DNA from: Streptomyces sp. NRRL F-4489
Lineage (GTDB): Bacteria; Actinomycetota; Actinomycetes; Streptomycetales; Streptomycetaceae
Length of the DNA: 41,661 bases
Direction of reading: 5' to 3'
NCBI RefSeq assembly: GCF_001509485.1
Contig: NZ_LLZI01000249.1
Location: forward strand, 1-41,661
Under the pieces are notes generated by a model. It worked only from the letters and a program-made list of their open reading frames with translations, was not told the DNA's origin and ran no database searches. The position numbers and the translations under genes were made by a program. This document shows positions 1 through 7,849 of this stretch, piece by piece. Positions within the stretch are counted from its first letter, which is position 1; each line of letters starts with the position of its first letter.

Positions 1-1692
1 ACCCCGGTCCGCCCCCTCCCCCCGCCGGGTCTCAGCCGCGCGGCGCAGCCGCCGCAGGCGCGGGTGCTGGGGTTTGCCGCGCTCGGTGACGGCCTTGCCG
101 ACCATGGCCGTCACCGCGTCCCGCAGCCCGTGCAGGGCGTGCCGCGCCGGCCCGGCCCCCGGGTCCGCCCGCAGCTCGGCCAGCAGCGACCAGCACAGCG
201 CCAGCATCACCAGCACGAACGGCAGCGCCACCAGGATCGTCGCCGTCTGGAGCGCGCCCAGCCCGCCCGCGACCAGCAGCACGGCGGCGACCGCGGCCAT
301 CAGCACGCCCCACAGGACGACCAGCCAGGTCCTGGGGTGCAGCGCGCCGCGGCTGGTCAGCGAGCCCATCACCAGCGAGGCGGAGTCGGCGCTGGTGATG
401 AAGTACGTCATGACCAGGACCATCGCCAGCCAGGAGGTGAGCGCGCCCAGCGGCAGACTGTCCAGCAGCCCGAAGAGGGCCGCCTCCGCGCCCTGGCCGG
501 CGGCCCGCGCGAGGTCGGCGTGCCCGGTGGCGTCCTGCCGGATCGCGCTGCCGCCCATGACGGAGAACCACACCATCGTCGCGCCGCTGGGCACCAGCAG
601 GACGCCGATGAGGAACTGGCGGATGGTCCGGCCGTGCGAGATCCGGGCGAGGAAGGTGCCGACGAAGGGCGCCCAGGACAGCCACCACGCCCAGTAGAAG
701 ATCGTCCACCGGCCCAGCCAGGCGGAGTCGGTGAAGGCGCCGGTCTGCGAGGCCATCGGCAGCAGCCGGAAGAGGTAGCCGCCCAGGCTCGCCGGGATCG
801 TGTTCAGGACGTACACGGTCGGGCCGGCCACGAAGACGAACACCATCAGCAGCGCGGCCAGCAGGATGTTGAGGGTGCTCAGCCACTTCACGCCCTTGTG
901 CAGGCCGGAGAAGGCGGAGCCGACGAAGGCCGCCGACAGCGCGGCGATGATGATCAGCTGCACCGTGCGGCTGCTGGGCGCGCCGGCCGTCAGGTTGAGG
1001 CCCTCGGCGACCTGGAGGGTGCCGAGGCCGAGGCTGGTCGCGGTGCCGAAGACGGTGGCGAAGACCGCCAGCAGGTCGATCAGTACGCCGGGCGCCCCGG
1101 TGGCCCGGCGGGCGCCGATCAGCGGGACGAAGGCGGAGCTGAGGCGGTTGCCGCGGCCCTTGCGGAAGCCGGCGTAGGCCAGCGCGAGTCCGGCGATGCC
1201 GTAGATGGCCCAGGGGGTGAGGGTCCAGTGGAAGAACGAGTACTCCAGGGCGGCGCGGGCCGCGTGCGGGGTCGCGGCGGCGGCGCCGGAGCCCGGGGGC
1301 GGGGAGAGGTAGTGCTGGAGGGGTTCGCCCACGCCGTAGAACATCAGGCCGATGCCCATCCCGGCGCTGAACATCATCGCGATCCAGGCGAGGTTGGTGA
1401 ACTCCGGTTCGGCGTCGTCCCGGCCGAGCCGGATCGCGCCGAACCGGCTGAACGCGAGGACGACGCACAGCACCAGGAAGAAGTCGGCGGCCACCACGAA
1501 GAGCCAGCCGAAGTTGGCCAGCACCCAGTCCAGGGCGGTGCTCGACAGGTTGTCGAAATTGTCCTTGCCGAGGGACGCCCACCCCACCACCAGGAGGACG
1601 GCCACCACCCCGATGGCCACGACGGTGGGATCCGGGGGCTGGCTCCGCGGCTTCCGGGCGGGCGCGGCGGGAGGCGTGGACTCCGTACTCAT
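1..1692 (-). CDS. BCCT-family (betaine/carnitine/choline) transporter, 3' end cut by window edge
   Basis: Secondary transporter of the BCCT family, which takes up glycine betaine, choline, carnitine or related quaternary-ammonium zwitterions with Na+ or H+. About 564 codons are readable from ATG at 1692 and the frame stays open to base 1, so the C-terminus is missing. The family signature RWTIFYWAWW, followed by APFVGTFLARISHGRTIRQF, is present, as are the segment WAIYGIAGLALAYAGF and about 12 hydrophobic helices starting near residue 24. Only 9 nt separate its start from the stop of the upstream MFS gene, so it may be the last gene of the leftward biosynthetic operon. Solute choice cannot be read from sequence. 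An ordinary osmoprotectant carrier lying there by chance is equally possible. Confidence 0.9.
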   Translation of the reverse strand, partial: MSTESTPPAAPARKPRSQPPDPTVVAIGVVAVLLVVGWASLGKDNFDNLSSTALDWVLANFGWLFVVAADFFLVLCVVLAFSRFGAIRLGRDDAEPEFTNLAWIAMMFSAGMGIGLMFYGVGEPLQHYLSPPPGSGAAAATPHAARAALEYSFFHWTLTPWAIYGIAGLALAYAGFRKGRGNRLSSAFVPLIGARRATGAPGVLIDLLAVFATVFGTATSLGLGTLQVAEGLNLTAGAPSSRTVQLIIIAALSAAFVGSAFSGLHKGVKWLSTLNILLAALLMVFVFVAGPTVYVLNTIPASLGGYLFRLLPMASQTGAFTDSAWLGRWTIFYWAWWLSWAPFVGTFLARISHGRTIRQFLIGVLLVPSGATMVWFSVMGGSAIRQDATGHADLARAAGQGAEAALFGLLDSLPLGALTSWLAMVLVMTYFITSADSASLVMGSLTSRGALHPRTWLVVLWGVLMAAVAAVLLVAGGLGALQTATILVALPFVLVMLALCWSLLAELRADPGAGPARHALHGLRDAVTAMVGKAVTERGKPQHPRLRRLRRAAETRRGEGADRG

Positions 1693-1701
1693 GCCGCCCC
1701 A

Positions 1702-2991
1702 CTATGGCGGGAATTGACCCGATTCGCGGCGCGGGCGCGCCGGGCGCCGCTCCCCCGGTGGCACCGGGCGGGCCGGTGCGGTGGGGTGGACGGCCTGGGC
1801 GGGCAGCCGGGTCTCCAGGCGGAGCATGGCCAGCGCGGAGCAGGCGACGCCCGCGGCGAGGACCAGCCAGAGGGCGGTCGCGGACAGGTCGAGCAGGGCG
1901 GTCAGGACCGCCGGGGCGAGCGCGGTCGGGACGGACCAGGAGAGCTGGTAGACGGCGAGGTGGCGGCCGCGGGTCGGCTCCGGCGCGGCGCTGGCCGCCA
2001 GCGCGGACGCGGCCGCGCCGTGCAGGAGTTCCCCGAGGGTGAACAGGACGGTGGCGGTGAACACCCCGGCCAGCAGCGTGCCGCCCACCGGTACGGCGCC
2101 GAGCGCGGCGAAGCCCAGGAACGACAGGGAGAAGACGGCACCGCCGAGCGCCGCCGAGCGGGTCCGGCGCCGGCGGGCCAGCACCCGGGTGACCGGGATC
2201 TGGAGGGCCGCGATGCCCACGGTGTTGACGGCGTAGAGCACGCCCGCCAGCGAGTCGGGCGCGCCCAGCTTCTGGGTGAGGTACACCGGCAGGCTCACCG
2301 ACAGCACGGTGTAGCCGAACGCGGTGGGGATGTTCACGGCCGTCAGGGTGAGGAAGGGGCGGTTGCGGAAGACGGTGCGGAAGCCGCCGCCTGGCGTACG
2401 GGCGCGGCCGGGCGTCCTCGACACCGGGATCGTGCGGATCAGCACACCCGCGACGAGGAACGCGGCCCCGGCCCCCAGGACCACCGCCCGGTAGGCGGAG
2501 TCGCTGCCCGCCCCGAGCGCGGTGCCGACGATCAATCCGCCGATCCCCAACCCGGCGTTGCGCAGGCTGCGTTGGGCCGCGATGAGCCGGTCGCGGCCCG
2601 CTCCCCCGGTGATCTCGGCGACGAACGCCTGCATCGCCGGGGGAAACGAGGCGTCGCCGAGCGCGACCAGCGTCACCGCCAGGACCATCGGGACCTGGCT
2701 GTGCACCAGGGGGTAGACCGCGAAGCCGACGGCCCGGACCCCGTAGACCCCGACGAGGACGGTGCGCGCGCCGTAGCGGTCCACGAGCAGCCCGGCGAGC
2801 GGGGAGCCGACCAGGCCGAGGACGGCGGCGGTGCTGACGATGACGCCCACCCGGGTGACCGGCAGTCCGGTGGTGTGGTGGAAGAAGAGCAGGGAGACCG
2901 GGAGGTACATACCGCTGCCGATGGTGTCGACCACCATGCCGAGCATGTAGCGCACCTGGGTGGGGCGGTCGAGGCGCTCGGTGAGGGTCAC
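1702..2991 (-). CDS. MFS transporter, 12-helix type
   Basis: Major facilitator superfamily protein of 429 residues, probably exporting the cluster product or an intermediate. The reading frame extends far upstream, but the arginine-rich upstream part is the antisense-like shadow of the ATP-grasp gene. The true start is GTG at 2991 (VTLTERLDRPTQVRYMLG), overlapping the TGA of the preceding gene by 4 nt (GTGA). The loop between helices 2 and 3 carries the MFS motif GLLVDRYGARTV. Twelve hydrophobic segments are seen with a central basic loop (RRRRTRS), then a Pro/Arg-rich tail. It is translationally coupled to two ATP-grasp genes and followed after 9 nt by the BCCT gene. Substrate unknown. Confidence 0.88.
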   Translation of the reverse strand: MTLTERLDRPTQVRYMLGMVVDTIGSGMYLPVSLLFFHHTTGLPVTRVGVIVSTAAVLGLVGSPLAGLLVDRYGARTVLVGVYGVRAVGFAVYPLVHSQVPMVLAVTLVALGDASFPPAMQAFVAEITGGAGRDRLIAAQRSLRNAGLGIGGLIVGTALGAGSDSAYRAVVLGAGAAFLVAGVLIRTIPVSRTPGRARTPGGGFRTVFRNRPFLTLTAVNIPTAFGYTVLSVSLPVYLTQKLGAPDSLAGVLYAVNTVGIAALQIPVTRVLARRRRTRSAALGGAVFSLSFLGFAALGAVPVGGTLLAGVFTATVLFTLGELLHGAAASALAASAAPEPTRGRHLAVYQLSWSVPTALAPAVLTALLDLSATALWLVLAAGVACSALAMLRLETRLPAQAVHPTAPARPVPPGERRPARPRRESGQFPP

Positions 2992-4289
2992 GCCTCGACC
3001 TCGGCCTCGGCCGCGTCGATCTCGGCCACGTCGGCGAGGCGGGTGGTCCCGTCGTCGGCGGTGATGCGGACGGCGAGGCAGCCGCGGGCCAGCTCGGCGC
3101 CCCGGCGGAGGGCGTCGGCGGTGTCGCGGCCGGTCACCGCGATCAGGCCGAGCCGGTCCCAGTTGTCGCGCGGGGCGCGGACGGTGTCCCCGGGCCGGGC
3201 CGTGACCGCGACGGCCAGCACATCGTCCCTGGCGCGGGCCGTATCGACACCGGCGATGGATTCGATCCGGCCGGGGACGCCCACCAGGAAGCGGGTGCTC
3301 GCCCCGGTGTGCGCCCGCGGCCGGTCCGGGAGTTCGGGGACCAGGCCGAACGGCCAGCCGAGGGCGTAGCTGGTCAGGTCGATGCCGTACGCGCCGCGCA
3401 CCAGGTCGGGGATGGCGTCGCCGCCGATCCGGTTGTGGCTCTCGATCACCGCGGGCCCCCGCCGGCCGAGCCGGATCTCGGTATGGCACACACCGTCCGT
3501 CAGCCCCATCAGGTCCAGGAAGCGGCGGGTGGCCCCGCGTATCTCGTTCGCCACGGCCTCGTCCAGCCGCGCCGGAACGGCATGGCCCAGTTCGGTGAAG
3601 GTGTCCGGGGCGACGAACTTCTCGGTGATGGCGACGATGACGTGGCGGCCGTGGAAACTGAAGGACTCGACGCTGAACTCCGGGCCGTCGAGGTACTCCT
3701 CCATCAGGAAGTCCTCGATGGGGAACGGCATCGAGCCCCGGTCCGTGCGGGTGCCGCGCAGCCGCTGGACGCCCGCCCAGACGCGGTCGGTGTCCGCCGG
3801 GCCGTCGACCCGGAACACGCCGAAGCTGGCGGTGGCGTCGAGCGGTTTGACGATGAAGGGGTAGCCGTAGCGGCCGCCGAAGGAGGCCAGGTCGTCGCGG
3901 CCGGTGAGCGGTGCGGCGCCGACCGCGGAGGGGTCGTGCGCGGCCAGGTGGCGGCGCATGGCGCCCTTGTCGCGGAAGCGGCGGGCCACCGTGTGCGGCG
4001 TACCGTCCAGGCCCAGCAGGTCGTTGACGCGGCCGGCCGGTTCCAGACCGGCCTCGGTCAGCGACATGGCGACGGCGAAGCCCGGGTCCCGGTGGAGCGC
4101 TGTGGCCAGGGGGGCCAGCAGGGACCAGTCGGTGTAGTCCAGGATGTGGACGGCCGCGGACCGTTCCCGCTGGGATTCGGTGATCTTGGTGGGGTGCTGC
4201 ACCAGCAGGACGTGCAGGCCGAGTCGTACGGCCTTGTGCACCATCTCGTCGTTGGCGCCGACGAGTAAGACGGTGGTGTCGGGGGTCAT
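2988..4289 (-). CDS. ATP-grasp carboxylate–amine ligase (second of a tandem pair)
   Basis: Predicted amide-forming ligase of 433 residues. ATP-grasp enzymes activate a carboxylate as acyl phosphate and join it to an amine, as BacD does for bacilysin. An N-terminal Rossmann-like pre-domain (VLLVGAND) precedes the ATP-binding region: FIVKPLDATASFG near residue 150, the hinge FLMEEYLDGPEFSVES near 200, and the Mg2+-binding strand CHTEIRLG…AVIESHNRIGGDAIPDLV near 270–290, where Glu and Asn are the expected metal ligands. The C-terminal 100 residues are less conserved. Start ATG overlaps the upstream TGA (ATGA). Codon 8 is TTA (4266–4268), the rare bldA-dependent leucine codon, placed where it could gate translation of this gene and of coupled downstream genes. 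Substrates cannot be inferred. It is clearly distinct in sequence from its neighbour, so two different bonds are likely. Confidence 0.88.
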   Translation of the reverse strand: MTPDTTVLLVGANDEMVHKAVRLGLHVLLVQHPTKITESQRERSAAVHILDYTDWSLLAPLATALHRDPGFAVAMSLTEAGLEPAGRVNDLLGLDGTPHTVARRFRDKGAMRRHLAAHDPSAVGAAPLTGRDDLASFGGRYGYPFIVKPLDATASFGVFRVDGPADTDRVWAGVQRLRGTRTDRGSMPFPIEDFLMEEYLDGPEFSVESFSFHGRHVIVAITEKFVAPDTFTELGHAVPARLDEAVANEIRGATRRFLDLMGLTDGVCHTEIRLGRRGPAVIESHNRIGGDAIPDLVRGAYGIDLTSYALGWPFGLVPELPDRPRAHTGASTRFLVGVPGRIESIAGVDTARARDDVLAVAVTARPGDTVRAPRDNWDRLGLIAVTGRDTADALRRGAELARGCLAVRITADDGTTRLADVAEIDAAEAEVEA

Positions 4290-5590
4290 CGCGCTGTCCT
4301 TTCGGAGGGGGCCGCCACGGGCGTCAAGGGGATGCCGAGGGTCTTCTCCACCTCGGCCATCAGCCCGGCGCAGGTGCGTTCGGCGGTCCCGGCGTCCTCG
4401 GCGACGACCCGGACGACGCCGTAGGTGTCGAAGTTGCCGTCCATCCGGCGCAGCCGGTCACCGGGCCGTACGGTCGTCCAGCCGGAGTGGATGCGGGGCC
4501 GGAGCGCGTCGAACCAGTCGTCCGGCAGGTCGTCCCGGACGGTGCAGTCGCGGGCCGCGGTGATGAAGGAGTGCGAGGCGCCGGCGATCGGCGGGAACGG
4601 TGCCGCGGGCGCCGGCCGGCCGGTGAACAGGTCGACCAGGACCGCGAAGAGGTTGCGGCCGGTCGCCGCGGTGACGAGGTCGGGGATGGCGCCGCCGGAG
4701 ACCCGGGGGTTCACCTCGATCAGCCGGGGGCCGTGCGCGGTGCCGATGACCTCGACGTGGAAGAGGCCGACGCCGAGGCCGAGCGCCCGGCAGACCCGCA
4801 CCGCGTACTCGCCCACCTCGCGCTCCCGCTCCGCGGGCAGACCGCACGGCACGGTCGAGCCCAGTTCCAGCACCGGGTTGTCCCGGCCGGTCTTGCGGCG
4901 CACCACGACCAGCGGGGTGAACGTCCGCCCGTCGCAGGCGACTTCGACGGAGTACAGCGGGCCGACCGCGACCTCCTCGACGATGAAGCGGCCGTCGAGT
5001 TCCGCGGCCACCCCGGGGTCGACGGTCCGGGCGGCGTCCCCGGCGGCGGCGAAGAGGGCCTCGATGTCCGGTGCGGAACGGGCCAGGGCGGTGCTGACCT
5101 TGCCGACGCCGGTGGCGGGTTTGACGATCACCGGGTATCCCAGGCGGTCGGCCGCGGCCAGTACACCGGGCAGGTCCCGGCCGACCGCGTGGCCGAGGTT
5201 GGGGATGCCCTCGGCGTCCAGGACGCGGCGGCAGCGGGCCTTGTCCTTGGCGGCGAGGATGGCGTCCGGGTCGCAGCCGGGGAGGCCAAGTGCCTTGGCC
5301 AGATGGGCCGTTGGCACGATGCTGAAGTGCAGGGTGGTCAGGACGGCGTCGATACCGGCCGGGTCGGTGCCCGCCGCGCGCAGGGCGTCCAGCACCCCCG
5401 CCGTGTCCGCCACGTCGTCCACCTCGACCACCCGGTCCACCAGTTCCCGGGCCCTGGCCCGTTGGGCGTCCGGGAGGAAGAAGTCATGGCGCGGGGAGTG
5501 GATCAGGACGGTGCGGTGCCCCGCCTCCCGGGCGTACTCCAGTGCCTGCAGTCCGGGACCGGTCGTTCCGACGAAGACCAGTTCGCTCAC
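4286..5590 (-). CDS. ATP-grasp carboxylate–amine ligase (first of a tandem pair)
   Basis: Predicted ATP-dependent ligase of 434 residues. Start chosen at GTG 5590 (VSELVFVGTTGPG) because a GAGGAG-like ribosome site ends 6 nt upstream; the frame also allows a longer start at 5632 without support. Features in order: N-terminal nucleotide-like fold to about residue 100; AKDKARCRRVLDAEGIP; the ATP-binding lysine strand YPVIVKPATGVGK; the hinge RFIVEEVAVGPLYSVEV; the metal-binding strand FHVEVIGTAHGPRLIEVNPRVSGG with the Glu-x-Asn pair. It follows the FAD enzyme by 10 nt and overlaps the next ATP-grasp gene by 4 nt. It most resembles the dipeptide/carbamoyl-phosphate-synthase-like ATP-grasp group. 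Together with the enzyme at 2988–4289 and the PGM1-like ligase at 10854–12176 it gives the cluster three non-ribosomal amide-forming enzymes and no NRPS. Confidence 0.88.
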   Translation of the reverse strand: MSELVFVGTTGPGLQALEYAREAGHRTVLIHSPRHDFFLPDAQRARARELVDRVVEVDDVADTAGVLDALRAAGTDPAGIDAVLTTLHFSIVPTAHLAKALGLPGCDPDAILAAKDKARCRRVLDAEGIPNLGHAVGRDLPGVLAAADRLGYPVIVKPATGVGKVSTALARSAPDIEALFAAAGDAARTVDPGVAAELDGRFIVEEVAVGPLYSVEVACDGRTFTPLVVVRRKTGRDNPVLELGSTVPCGLPAEREREVGEYAVRVCRALGLGVGLFHVEVIGTAHGPRLIEVNPRVSGGAIPDLVTAATGRNLFAVLVDLFTGRPAPAAPFPPIAGASHSFITAARDCTVRDDLPDDWFDALRPRIHSGWTTVRPGDRLRRMDGNFDTYGVVRVVAEDAGTAERTCAGLMAEVEKTLGIPLTPVAAPSERTAR

Positions 5591-5600
5591 CGTGTGCTCC

Positions 5601-6839
5601 TCAGCATCGCTGCCACCGGCCGGCGGCCTCATATGTCCCCCGTTTCGACAGTTGGCCGAGTATATGGCGCCCGCGGCGGGCGTATTGGTTGGTCGGATTG
5701 ACGCTGTTGTCGTCGTACGGGTAGGGGTCCATGCCCATCACGAAGACGGCTTCGGCGGCGGTCCCGTCGAGCAGCAGCCGGCCCCGCTCGTCGGTCCGCA
5801 CCAGGCCGCCGGCGGTCGTGCACCGGACGGGCCGGCCGTCGCGGGTGACGGCGGGCGGATTGCTGCCGTAGCCGGTCGACTGGACGATCACCCGGGCCCG
5901 TTCGAAGTACGGCGCGCGGTCGGCCGCGTCCGGCGCCACCACCAGGCGCACGCCCGGTACGCGGCCGGCCGCGACCGCGTGGAAGAGCGCCTTGGAGGTG
6001 TTGCGCAGCCCGGAGTAGCGGTGGACGTTGCCGGTCTCCGGGCAGATGTCGCGGTCCGGGTCCGGGACGGCCTCGGCGGGGGTGTGGTTGGCGGCCCGGT
6101 AGGCGTCCCGGTCCGGGTAGTGGATGCGGACCGGGGAACGGGTGACCAGTACGATCTCGGGTCCGTCCGGCGGGCGGTGGGCGAGGATCCGGTGCAGGAC
6201 GGAGAACGCGCTGTGCGAGGCGCCCGCGAGGCACAACGGCCCGGGGCGGCGGCCCAGTTCGGCGCACCGCTCGCGAGCGCCGGGCGCGACCAAAGCGCGG
6301 GACAGTACCAACTTCCCTTGCCAGCGCCGGAGTTCGGGGCCGGTCCGCTCGCGGATGCCGGTGGCGAGGACGACGGTGCCGGCCCGGAGTGTCCGCCCGG
6401 CCCGGGTGCGGACCCGTACCGGGCCGCCGGTGCGCAGCGCCACCTCCACCGCCTCGTCCCCGAGGACGAGCCGGTCCGGCGGGAGCATGGCGCCGATGGC
6501 CCGGCCCGCGCGGTCCAGCGCCTCGGCCAGCAGGGCGAGGTGGAACGAGCCGGGGACGGTGCGCAGCCGGCGGACGGGCTCCTCGGCCAGCAGCGGTCCG
6601 AACGGCCCGGCGGGGTCGATCCAGCCGAAGAAGTCGCTGCCGTGGGAGTTGGATTCGATGTCGTAGTGGGCGAACGAGCCGACACCGAGCCGGTCCGCGG
6701 CGTCGAGGACGCCGAGGTCGTGGCGGAACAGTTCGGGGGTCGCGGTCAGCAGGCCGGTGGCCCGCAGGCCGCAGCCGATCACCAGCACGTCCAGGAGGGG
6801 ATCGGCGGCGGCCGCGGCCTGCGGGGCGGGGTGGCTCAC
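5601..6839 (-). CDS. FAD-dependent oxidoreductase / monooxygenase-like protein
   Basis: Flavoprotein of 412 residues with an N-terminal FAD-binding fold (LDVLVIGCGLRATG, residues 16–29) and a second dinucleotide motif in the middle (LAGASHSAFSVLHRIL), the layout of class B flavin monooxygenases and lysine/ornithine N-hydroxylases. The segment VVLATGIRE and the C-terminal strand VFVMGMDPYPYDDNSVNPTN fit the closing FAD contact. I cannot assign it to a named family. Start is GTG 6839, overlapping the TGA of the upstream di-iron oxidase gene (GTGA); the far longer open frame upstream is a shadow. Its position directly after an HDO-type oxidase suggests successive oxidation of one substrate, for instance N-hydroxylation or imine oxidation, but that is inference. 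Confidence 0.8.
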   Translation of the reverse strand: MSHPAPQAAAAADPLLDVLVIGCGLRATGLLTATPELFRHDLGVLDAADRLGVGSFAHYDIESNSHGSDFFGWIDPAGPFGPLLAEEPVRRLRTVPGSFHLALLAEALDRAGRAIGAMLPPDRLVLGDEAVEVALRTGGPVRVRTRAGRTLRAGTVVLATGIRERTGPELRRWQGKLVLSRALVAPGARERCAELGRRPGPLCLAGASHSAFSVLHRILAHRPPDGPEIVLVTRSPVRIHYPDRDAYRAANHTPAEAVPDPDRDICPETGNVHRYSGLRNTSKALFHAVAAGRVPGVRLVVAPDAADRAPYFERARVIVQSTGYGSNPPAVTRDGRPVRCTTAGGLVRTDERGRLLLDGTAAEAVFVMGMDPYPYDDNSVNPTNQYARRGRHILGQLSKRGTYEAAGRWQRC

Positions 6840-7849
6840 GCCGTGGATCGCAGCGCGTTCCAGGCCCGGTCGCACACGGCGAGCGCCGCGTCGAGCCGCC
6901 GCATGACGCCGAGGGCGATCTCGGGCAGCAGGTCGGGGCGGGTGCGGGCCAGCGGGACCACGACGTGGTCGAGCCATCCCTGGGCGTGTTCCACGTCGAC
7001 GGTGACGTGTTCGCGCAGGTAGTGCATCTCCGGATCGGTCAGGCCGACCCGGCGCCAGCCGTCGATCTGGCGGTCGATGCGGCCGGGGACGACGAGTTCG
7101 GTGGCCAGCAGCATGCCGACCGCCTGCGGGGCCAGCCGGCGGTCCGCGGCGGTCTGGAAGTAGAGGTTGGCCAGGCGGAGTTCCTCGAGCCAGTAGCCGT
7201 CCACGTCGGTGAGGTAGCCATCCAGGGGGACGCCGACCCGCTCCATCATCGCCAGGCGCAGCCGGCGGTGGGTGGCGTCCGCCGTGCCGCGGCCCATCTC
7301 GTCCCAGAAGTTGCCGGCCAGTTCGATCTTCAGCTCGCCGTGCACGCCGGGCAGCAGCAGTGCGACCAGGTCCCCGAAGTGGATGTCGAACGGCGTTTCC
7401 TGGGCGATGAAGTCGCGGAGCTGCTCGAAGGTCGCGTCGTCGGCGAGGAAGTCGAAGAGCGGGTGGGTGACGCCGGACGCGTGGCCCTCGCAGGTCTTGG
7501 TGGCCCAGGCGGCGAACTCCTCGGCGGTGCCCGGCACCGCCGTGTCCGCGCCGACTACGGCGCGGTCCCTGGCCAGCCACGCCTCCTGCGCCGTGCGGTG
7601 CGCGGCGAGCAGCACCGGGTGCCCGTAGTCGCGCCAGTGCTCGGACCACGGGGGCAGCAGCCGGTGGGCGTTGATCTCGTACAGGAAGCGGTGCAGGTCC
7701 AGTTCGGCGGCCGCGTCGCCGTCGTGGAAGGCGCGTACCACCGCCTCGTTGACCCGGCGCTCCACCTCGTTCAGCGCGGACGAGGCGGGGTCGGCGCCCA
7801 GCGACCGGACGAGGGAACTGAGGCTGGTCTCCAGCAGGACGTCGGTCAC
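6836..7849 (-). CDS. Haem-oxygenase-like di-iron oxidase (HDO; iron-containing redox enzyme family)
   Basis: Protein of 337 residues with the metal-ligand pattern of haem-oxygenase-like di-iron oxidases: Glu151 (AQETP), Glu184 and His194 in DEMGRGTADATH, Glu251 (ATELVVP), and His281-x3-Asp285-x2-His288 in EHVTVDVEH. The E-x9-H and H-x3-D-x2-H spacings match, from memory, those of the SznF N-oxygenase domain. HDOs activate O2 for N-oxygenation, C–C cleavage or desaturation of amino or fatty acids (SznF, RohS, BesC, UndA). Start GTG 7849 overlaps the TGA of the HMGL gene. Being between the HMGL-like enzyme and the flavoprotein, it probably acts on a small amino-acid-like intermediate. Sequence alone does not say whether it does N-oxidation or fragmentation. 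Confidence 0.85.
   Translation of the reverse strand: MTDVLLETSLSSLVRSLGADPASSALNEVERRVNEAVVRAFHDGDAAAELDLHRFLYEINAHRLLPPWSEHWRDYGHPVLLAAHRTAQEAWLARDRAVVGADTAVPGTAEEFAAWATKTCEGHASGVTHPLFDFLADDATFEQLRDFIAQETPFDIHFGDLVALLLPGVHGELKIELAGNFWDEMGRGTADATHRRLRLAMMERVGVPLDGYLTDVDGYWLEELRLANLYFQTAADRRLAPQAVGMLLATELVVPGRIDRQIDGWRRVGLTDPEMHYLREHVTVDVEHAQGWLDHVVVPLARTRPDLLPEIALGVMRRLDAALAVCDRAWNALRSTA

Noticed and set aside
32..3369. Long open frames on both strands over the first 3.4 kb (for example 64–3369 plus, 32–1702 minus)
   Set aside because: Their products are Arg/Gly/Pro-rich low-complexity sequences; the frames with membrane-protein or ATP-grasp motifs are the real genes. High G+C creates such shadows throughout the window.
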